Assembly (NCBI GenBank): GCA_035222895.1
Contig: JAVYIG010006530.1
Location: forward strand, 1 to 64,000
Reading direction: 5' to 3'
DNA: 64,000 nt
Source: Strongylocentrotus droebachiensis
Taxonomy: Eukaryota; Echinodermata; Echinoidea; Camarodonta; Strongylocentrotidae
Of this stretch, positions 57,240-64,000 are shown piece after piece; within the stretch, counting starts at the first letter, position 1, and every line of letters starts with the position of its first letter. Under the pieces are notes generated by a model. The model did not search any database, was not told where the DNA came from, and was given only the letters and a program-made list of their open reading frames with translations. The position numbers were made by a program, and so were the translations under genes.

Positions 57240-57560
57240 TATTTGATTATTTGATTATTATTTTATATATTTATTTCTGTTTGATTTTCTTTTTCTTTTG
57301 CATTTTTACAAACATATAACAAACAAATATTGCAAATTTACACATGACAAAAGAATATATGTAGAATAAAGTAGGGCTGGCTGTAATTAATCAAAAACAT
57401 TAAACAGGAGGGTTGACAAAGTAAGCAAAGCTTGATGGTATGAATACCCTCAAAGGATACATAACAGTACAAATATGGAGGAACAAAATATTGGTAAAGG
57501 GGAAAAAGACAGAAAAAAGAAGAAAAAAAAAAGAAAGAAAGAGGGGATGCACATCAATAT
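57240..57560. other. Gene-C-specific A/T-rich insertion
   Basis: Absent from the aligned position of gene A (about 16075-16085). A T-rich start and an A/G-rich 3' part (aaaaaagaagaaaaaaaaa) suggest a minus-strand retroelement 3' end, but no coding motif was found. Confidence 0.4.
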
Positions 57561-57579
57561 TTACAGACTTAAGTGGTAG

Positions 57580-58160
57580 TTATATAAAGTGCTTAATACA
57601 ATGTTTCTAAGAGCTAAACAAAACAAGGTACAAGTTAAAGTAAATAAACAGCAATACTACTAATACACGATTCTAATAATACCGATTACAGATAATAAGC
57701 AACTAACTTTGAACAAAACTGCCCTTTAAATTACTATTAAACAAGAAATACTTCTAACTTTCCTTAAAAGACTATACGGATGGAGATTAACAAATACGAA
57801 TTGGTAAAGTATTCTATAATTTAGGGACTGCAACAGTAAAAGCACGATCACTGTAAAGTGTATTGGTTTGGGGACAAGGGGCGTATTGGAAATTAGCATG
57901 TGTTAATATATTGACTGTAATGAACATGATGGAACAATAGGTTTGAGAATGTCGATAAAATATGATGGAGCATACCCGTGTTTAATTTTAAATACTACAT
58001 AAGAATCTTAGTCTGAATTAGAGTTAAAATAGGTAGCAAATGAAGAGATCTAAGAATAGGAGTTATGTGTTCAGAACTAAAAGAGTATATTCTAAGAATC
58101 CTGGTAAGAATACCCAACAGGATTCTATGACAGACAGGGGTTATACATATTCTACTTAAA
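57580..58160 (-). pseudogene. LINE 3' end (minus strand), shared with gene A
   Basis: Orthologue of 16056-16680, with the same decayed RT C-terminal landmarks and the same breakpoint with host sequence ('gacagacaggggttatacat'). Gene B lacks it. Confidence 0.7.
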
Positions 58161-58629
58161 CACTCTGTATAATATATTCACATCGAGAATGGGGAAACCC
58201 CACTCTGAACCGGAAGCAGTAGTTTAACCATCAGGACGTGGCTTAAAGGGGACCTATTGACAGAAAATAATTTGCTTTTTTGTAATGGTTTCAATACCAG
58301 CTTACTATGTTCGAAATAATAACTCTAAATATTACTTCTGTAAACGATATCTCAAGTTTAAATACCAAAATCTCCAAATTTGTTAAATACACCCATGCAA
58401 GGCATATAAAGGTAGGGGATCATGCCATCTTTGTTCGCACCAAGAAGGGGAAGATTGCGTTTGTGGAGATTGTTGAAATTTATTCGGCCACATCCCTGAC
58501 TAGGAAACAATATCCAAAGCTGAATGTGAATGACCTTTAGAACAAAAAGGATTTTTCAATATGAAAAAAAGAAATGACCAGTAGCACGAGAAACTCGGCA
58601 GCTAGGTGAAAGGGTCACTTAGGACACTT

Positions 58630-58788
58630 GGGCCCCGTCTTACAAAGACTTAGGATTGACCCAAATCAATCGCAAGTCCTCCAATCAATCACAAGTTTGC
58701 AGTCTCCTATCTCTTATGTACATAGCTGCGATTGAAATCAATCGCAAATAGGTTGCAATTGATATCAACTCTTTGTAAGACGGGGCCC
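58630..58788. mobile_element. MITE with GGGCCCCGTCTTACAAAGA termini
   Basis: Near-perfect 19-bp inverted ends (tctttgtaagacggggccc at the right). The interior repeats 'aatcaatcgcaa' in both orientations. Genes A and B lack it. The target duplication is unclear, perhaps two to three bases. Confidence 0.75.
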
Positions 58789-58833
58789 TGTTTTATCCTA
58801 TTGATTTTAACTCATGTTCCGTTCCAAATTCAG

Positions 58834-58995
58834 ACACCAACCCAGCCTCCAACGATGAAGGCGACGACGACATTTGGGCCCGCAGTTATAGGAAATTTCG
58901 AAGGGACCTTCGTCATGGACAAACTCTATGGCACTTACTTTGACGATGGCCGAGCTCCAGCGACAACAGCCTTCATGGCAAATTTCACAGGAGCG
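58834..58995 (+). CDS. Gene C exon 3: linker and start of the SEA-like module
   Basis: Follows 'gttccaaattcag' and ends GGAGCG|gtgagc, 54 codons. TPTQPPTMKATTTFGPAVIG matches gene A apart from A's four-residue insertion. KLYG replaces KAYG. The NFT site is kept. Confidence 0.8.
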
Positions 58996-60279
58996 GTGAG
59001 CTCAAATAGCATTCGCACCATGTCTCCACCTAAGGGAACAATATTGTGGCGGATTAGGGGAAGGGTGGCACATCTGACCTGCCCACCCTACCCCATTTCC
59101 CCTTAAAAAAAATGTTCTCTGAAAAGCAAGGCTTTCCAAACGCCTTAATACTCTAAATACGGCATGTAACACCATACAAATCGGGACAGATTTTTATTCC
59201 ACACGTTCGTGTAGTCCCATATGCATCTTTCTGTGTACAGTGCTTGTAGTTTTACCAAGACTGGGCCAAATTTCTTATCATATTGATGATTCCAGAACCA
59301 TTTCCCCTTCAAAACTCATTAGCATGTACCCTGAAAATAAGTGCAAAAACAAACAAAATTTCGATTAGGAGCTCCCCTCCCCCTAGCGTACAAATTCAGG
59401 ATGTGTCCATTGGCACAGCAGTAGAGAGTTTGAATCTCAGCTCCTTGTACTATATTCCAATACCAGTTGATCGATGAAGCCTGCTTTATACATGTTTTTG
59501 ATGTGGAGAATTTTCTTGAAAGTGTACACATTTTTCGACTCCTCTAATGATTATGTACTACACTTTTGAATATGAAGTAACACCGAGGATTTGCATGTCC
59601 TAGAAGAGGTAGGAAATTATGGCTTTAGTTGTCTGGATTAAAAAGCAAGCAAAAGCAACAGCAAGATTCAGACTAAGTTTTATCCTCTCAAAACCCGCTT
59701 TAATCCAACCATAATTTTTGGATACTTTGAACATTGTTTTTAACATCAATATCAAGCTAATAAAGAAATTAGTCATCAAGTTGCTTTCAAATGTGTTTTT
59801 CATGACCAGAACACATCTTGACCATTGTAGTTTGTCAACCCCCCCCCCCCCCATTAAAAAAAAAAAAAACAGCGAACTATTTGAGTTTTATTTTCACAAG
59901 AGTATCTAAAATTGTTTCCGGTATTGTAGATATTACATTATATGTGCTCATCGCCTCATGGGCAGACAGAAGTAATTTCTATAAAACTATAAACCCATCA
60001 AGAAAAACTGGATACATGTTAATAAAAGTTATGTAATCACTATTCATTCATGCACTGACAGTACATTCTATGACACACAAGTGGAAGTACGTGTATTCTT
60101 TTCAAGATGGCAAACATAAGGTTTTCGTGAAGCACCTCCATCAATCTGGCAGTGGATATTCAAAAATGAATAAAGTGGGCCTACTCCATGTTTAAAAGAT
60201 ATGGCATGTGCCATCTATGAACTGGTCTATGTGTGATACATAGGCCAAACATTCTTTGTTTTGTTTTTCTTTCCTGTAG
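58996..60279 (+). other. Gene C intron 3
   Basis: Carries a 193-bp insertion (59105-59297) and a poly-C/poly-A stretch near 59840-59870. Otherwise like intron 3 of B. Confidence 0.6.
59105..59297. mobile_element. 193-bp insertion with a 12-bp target duplication
   Basis: CCATTTCCCCTT occurs immediately before (59093-59104) and after (59298-59309) the segment; A and B have the motif once. Part of the insert (cgtgtagtcccatatgcatc to gatgattccagaac) matches the interior of the TTAA MITE at 6165-6563, without its termini. Confidence 0.7.
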
Positions 60280-60353
60280 ATGGATGAGATATATATACAT
60301 GTCACTAGTGCGGCAGTGTACATGTACGAAGAAACTATTGTGACCCAGTTGGT
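60280..60353 (+). CDS. Gene C exon 4: SEA helix segment
   Basis: Follows 'tttcctgtag' and ends TTGGT|gtaagt. Encodes MDEIYIHVTSAAVYMYEE and TIVTQL, nearly identical to gene B. Confidence 0.8.
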
Positions 60354-61635
60354 GTAAGTATAGACACAGCCCCGCGACATTTTCCGATGGAACATTTCTC
60401 CTGCTACAATTGCTAGGTATATGGATAGGTATAGGGTTCAGCTTAGGGTTAGGGTTAGGATAGGGTTAGGATTATGTCTAGTGATGGGCACAGGCATTAA
60501 ATTAAGAATTTGGTTAGTGTGGGAAATTGACATGGAGGAAGTGTCACAGGAGCAAGTGTCGTACCGCCGGCTGTCGATTAATTCTGAAAAATTCAATAAT
60601 AATAATAATACAGTCAAACCTCCATTAGTGACCACCTGTCTACAAAGACCACCTGTCTACAACAAGCACATATATTGTTTCCCTTGAAAATGATTTCTCA
60701 TTGAAACATGTACTAAAGGGTTTACAAAGACCACTTTTTGTGTTTCCCTTGGGCACTCGCTATAGACAGGTTTGACTGTAGTGTGTTCTTGTATAGGGCT
60801 CATATCTATCAAATTTGACATTTATACTGCTCCTCAATTATTACCCCTGCTTTAACATGGCTTCCATTATGGCGCTCTAGCATTTCAAAGAATTTATTCT
60901 TGCCAGGTACCCATTTTCCTCACCTGGGTGGAGTGAAGCAAATGTACATAAGTATCTTGCCAGAGGATATTAGTACCGCGGCTTTACTCGAAGTACGAAC
61001 TATGTGATCAAAAGTCCGGTGACGTATCCACTAGACCACGCCCCCTCCACAGCTGGTTATAAAGCCAACGTCCTTACAAAATTTCCAGTATGATGAGAAA
61101 ATATTCATATTATGCAAATAAGGATTATAAATGATGGTAAAGAAATACCTACTGATAATGCACAACCTCCACTCCCTAGGGATTATTCCTCCTGACAGGT
61201 GTCATTTTAGGAGCGCACCTGTTCTAATCCAATCACATTGACCTTCGCATCCTATCGGATACCCATGTAACACCTGGGTGAAGAGAAGCAATATAGATAA
61301 CCTTTGACCTGTGCATCTCCAGTCAAGTGTTTACACCGCTCAACTACGATGCCTAGTATCGTTCTCTTCTTTTGCGATCTAGTTGATATGTCACCAGATA
61401 TCGGATCATAGGGTTTGCAGTCCATTGACGCTGCGGCCCTAATTTTGTTTGGCAACACATTAATTTACATCTGCCATTCTCCACCCAGGTGATGTAAATC
61501 GGTGCCTGGTAGAAAGCTACTTCTTGAATGTTTCAGCACCTTAGGGCAGCTGGGCAAAAGCCGTGGTAATACATGTACTAATACTAATATGATGGATATT
61601 GATGGATATGGATATTTTAATAATCCTTCATGCAG
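60354..61635 (+). other. Gene C intron 4
   Basis: Uninserted counterpart of gene B intron 4. Holds the telomere-like tract at 60436-60472, a TACAGTCAAACC MITE (60609-60780) and about one ~105-bp unit near 61200-61310. Confidence 0.65.
60609..60780. mobile_element. MITE with TACAGTCAAACC termini (gene C)
   Basis: TACAGTCAAACCTCC at the left and CAGGTTTGACTGTA at the right. Same site as 40859-41035 in gene B, so the insertion predates the B/C split in this part of the gene. Confidence 0.75.
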
Positions 61636-61810
61636 GCAAAATGGAACCTACTTGCAGGTAAGGTTCACCGTGGCGCTAAACGCCATAAACCGAGGGGGCA
61701 GAAATTACCTGGTCAACACGCTAGGATCCTTCCCGTCCAATGCATTGAATACGTACCCCGTGCTCTACGCAGACATCGGACCTGAGATAGACCCCTCAAT
61801 CGGTGCTTAG
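61636..61810 (+). CDS. Gene C exon 5: end of the SEA-like module and stop
   Basis: Follows 'ccttcatgcag'. NGTYLQVRFTVALNAINRGG, then a C-terminus identical to gene A (PEIDPSIGA) and TAG at 61808-61810. The internal TTGCAG|GTAAGG is a strong cryptic donor. Confidence 0.8.
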
Positions 61811-61944
61811 GGGGAGTCCCTATCATCATTTTAGTCATCGGTGGACCTCCTGCATCTCTTGCAGAAGCAGTTCTGATAAAACGCAAAACAAGGGCTATGG
61901 GACTAGGTTGAAATTATCTGTTTGAAGCCAGAATGGCGTTATAA

Positions 61945-62965
61945 CTTTTACACTTTAATACACATGTAATGCCCTTCTGCAGGGTGTTGACTCTTACACT
62001 TCAACACAGATGTAATGCCCTTCTGCAGGGTGTCAACACTTACACTTTAACACATATGTAATGCCCTTCTGCAGGGTGTCAACACTTATACTTTAACACA
62101 GATGTAACGCCCTTCTGCAGGGTGTCAACACTTACACTTTAACACAGATGTAATGCCCTTCTGCAGGGTGTCAACACTTACACTTTAACACAGATGTAAT
62201 GCCCTTCTGAAGGGTGTCAACACTTACACTTTAACACACAGATATAATGTCATTCTGCAGGGTGTCAACGTTTACACCTGAACACAGATGTAATGCCCTT
62301 CTGCAGGGTGTCAACACTTACACTTTAACACAGATGTAATGCCCTTCTGCAGGGTGTCAACACTTACACTTTAACACAGATAGAATAGAATTAGAATAGA
62401 ATAGAATAGAATAGAATAGAATTTTATTGACTCTTTGACCCCCTCTCGGGGTATGAGAGTACAAACAAACATAAAAGTATAAATAAAAATGCATGACTTA
62501 TGAATACAATTCACATACATTATACATAGATAATGACACAAAGATAAAAACGATAATAGGTATATAGTGTATGAAAGTACAAACATGAACAATGAACCAA
62601 CTAGTAAACACAAATTATATATAGAAATCTACATGTACAAGTACATGTACAATGAATGTAGATAGTGACAAACTGACAATAATAAAAGGATAACTATAAT
62701 GCAGTCTATTTACAAGCTAAATAGTAAACAAAGTAGGCTGTTTCACTATCCTACCGCTACGAGTACGTGTAGGTTCAGCTCTAATTGTACTTCTTGAAAT
62801 GCTTGAACTATCTTCTTTCTCTGTTTTTTGATTAAATTTCAACATAATAAGGCGGGTAAATCTCGCTAAATTCTTCAACTGAGAAGTGCTTCTATGTAAT
62901 GCCCTTCTGCACGGTGTTAAGTCTTACACTTTAACACAGATGTAATGCCCTTCTGCAGGGTGTCA
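61945..62965 (+). repeat. 46-bp minisatellite downstream of gene C, interrupted
   Basis: Nine units to about 62378, then a 0.5-kb retroelement insertion, then two more units (62893-62965). Same position relative to the stop codon as in gene A. Confidence 0.85.
62379..62893 (-). pseudogene. 5'-truncated retroelement in the minisatellite (minus strand)
   Basis: The minus strand encodes an open C-terminal segment of about 58 codons containing 'RTRSGRIVKQP' and ending in TAG near 62725, followed by a 3' region with AATAAA and a (TTCTA)n tail (62379-62430 on the plus strand). The RTRSGR-V-K-P motif is common at the C-terminus of LTR-retrotransposon Pol proteins, whereas a pentanucleotide tail is typical of LINEs; the class is unresolved. 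Confidence 0.5.
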
Positions 62966-64000
62966 AACTTCTAAGTTTGATCCCCCCCCCCTGAAATTTG
63001 ACATTTTTACGTAAGGCTCATGCATACAAACAATCTGAAGCCCCCTTCCCCAAAAACTTGTTTGATTGATTAACTCGTATTCATGTTGGTTGAAACACAG
63101 AAAAAAAATAGAAAAAAACATGACCACATAGACTGTTGTACAAATAAACACCAGGGCAATTTCATGTCTAACGTTTAGGTATGCTATAGAAATCATATTG
63201 TGATTACATAATACATCATTGTTAATATGTTCGCACAGCTGACTAGGTTAATGAAATTGCCTTGGGTTGATTTCTTGCAATTGTTTTTACAATCTCGTTT
63301 GATATAGGAACATGAAGTTCTGACTTTGATTCTGTGCAAAGCAGTTTATGTTACCGGTATTCCTTATTTTCTTCTTACTCTTTATCTGTTAGTCCATTGA
63401 ATGCTGGGTAAAGCTTTTGGAGGTTGATTTTGTAAATTATTGTTATACACAAATCGTAATCCTAATCTGGTGAACTCTTAATTTTTTTTTACAAAATTAG
63501 TCTTGGGGGATATCTGAAAAACTTTTGTGGCTCTGTGTCTTTTGTGGATTTCTGAAGTTAAATGTAACAAGATTCTCTGTTTCATTCAACTATAGTCTGC
63601 GATAATTTATATGTCAATGAGCCATTTTCTGACATGCACTATATATTACTCTTGAAAGATGTTAAATGTTATATTTGCAGTGTAGTTCAGCTTAACAATA
63701 AACAAAAATCTACATGTATTTAGTGACACATACAACATACGTATAATTTGTGAAAGTTTCAAAGCTAGTCAAAATGTTTTAATTTATGTATATATGTATG
63801 AACATTGCTATATATTAGTTTAGTGCAATTCTATTTTTTTGCGTAATCCTTCTTTTATAAATTTGTAACTTTTACTTTTGATTATGTGCTGGTGTGTGTA
63901 GGTGTGTGCGTGCGTGCGTGTTTGCATTTACTGCCCTCTTTGGTTCAGATATGACAACATTCTATGTCACTTTTTGTGTTGGTACTGTAAATGTAAATTA
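62966..64000. repeat. Start of a third spacer copy, deleted in two places
   Basis: Aligns with 20813-22510 and 46380-48085. It lacks about 260 bp after 'ccccaaaaacttgttt' (63063) and about 420 bp after 'tctgttag' (63392), and shows many more substitutions than those two show to each other. The window ends inside it. Confidence 0.8.

Larger units (their letters stand above)
56135..58833 (+). other. Gene C intron 2
   Basis: Contains a nested pair of family 2 TTAA MITEs (56449-57045), an A/T-rich segment unique to C (57240-57560), the minus-strand LINE shared with A (57580-58160) and a GGGCCCCG MITE (58630-58788). Confidence 0.65.
53721..61810 (+). other. Gene C: five-exon paralogue with a replaced N-terminus
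   Basis: Joining 53721-53982, 56112-56134, 58834-58995, 60280-60353 and 61636-61810 gives 696 nt and 231 residues with no stop. The first 13 residues (MEPLNHCYAVVAS) come from a non-homologous patch; homology to A and B resumes at AQV. The tail has LCSFCTPKK and the membrane segment is about residues 46-70 (Ile-rich, one Cys near the outer end). The linker and SEA-like module (GNFEGTFVMDKLYG, EIYIHVTSAAVYMYEE, NGTYLQVRFTV) end in PEIDPSIGA as in gene A. The upstream acceptor used by A and B is mutated. Intact exons 2-5 argue for function; start-region damage argues for recent loss or remodelling. Undecided. Confidence 0.65.

Noticed and set aside
7431..61810. Protease or mucin gene with further exons after the SEA module
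   Set aside because: All three genes end in an in-frame TAG at the same place, and I found no serine-protease, LDL-receptor or EGF-like exon downstream before the next copy begins.

Overview
The window is eukaryotic, AT-rich and full of transposons, with long introns, GT-AG splice sites, decayed LINE retrotransposons, many short inverted-repeat (MITE) elements and frequent 'tacatgta' palindromes. This fits a marine invertebrate deuterostome such as a sea urchin. That assignment is inference from texture and gene type; no marker gene fixes the species.

Region 1-7,230 is the left flank. It holds five tandem ~162-bp units, each with a tRNA-Arg(ACG) sequence (178-889), a hAT-like G/C-tract MITE with a clean 8-bp target duplication (1019-1443), a degenerate tandem repeat (2040-2560), a broken LINE with reverse-transcriptase remnants (3677-4915) and a TTAA-flanked MITE (6165-6563).

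Region 7,235-64,000 is a head-to-tail array of three paralogous genes, each followed by a homologous spacer. Gene A is 7431-19985, gene B 28102-45956 and gene C 53721-61810. Most of the evidence lies in short exons that look like unrelated small ORFs. Joined at consensus splice sites they give three uninterrupted proteins of 230, 227 and 231 residues. All have the same five-exon architecture: exon 1 with a cytosolic tail and signal anchor, a 23-nt microexon, and three exons encoding a SEA-like extracellular domain. They are predicted small type II membrane proteins consisting of little more than an anchor and one SEA-like module. I did not recognise a named gene.

The array shows several layers of recent rearrangement. 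A block of about 6.85 kb in the spacer after A is nearly identical to that after B, while adjacent sequence, exons and introns differ much more; gene conversion or a very recent copying event is the likely cause. The exons have discordant relationships: C resembles B in exons 1 and 4 but A in exons 3 and 5. In gene C the ancestral start region was replaced by a 43-nt patch derived from intron 1, partly inverted. The patch breaks the old ATG frame and supplies a new in-frame ATG. Gene B's last intron (9.7 kb, against 1.3-1.4 kb in A and C) carries two large insertions: a composite element placed 5 nt after the splice donor, and a 3.2-kb hAT-like element enclosing a higher-order satellite of hairpin-bearing units.

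All calls come from reading the sequence by eye. No alignment, profile search or expression data were available.
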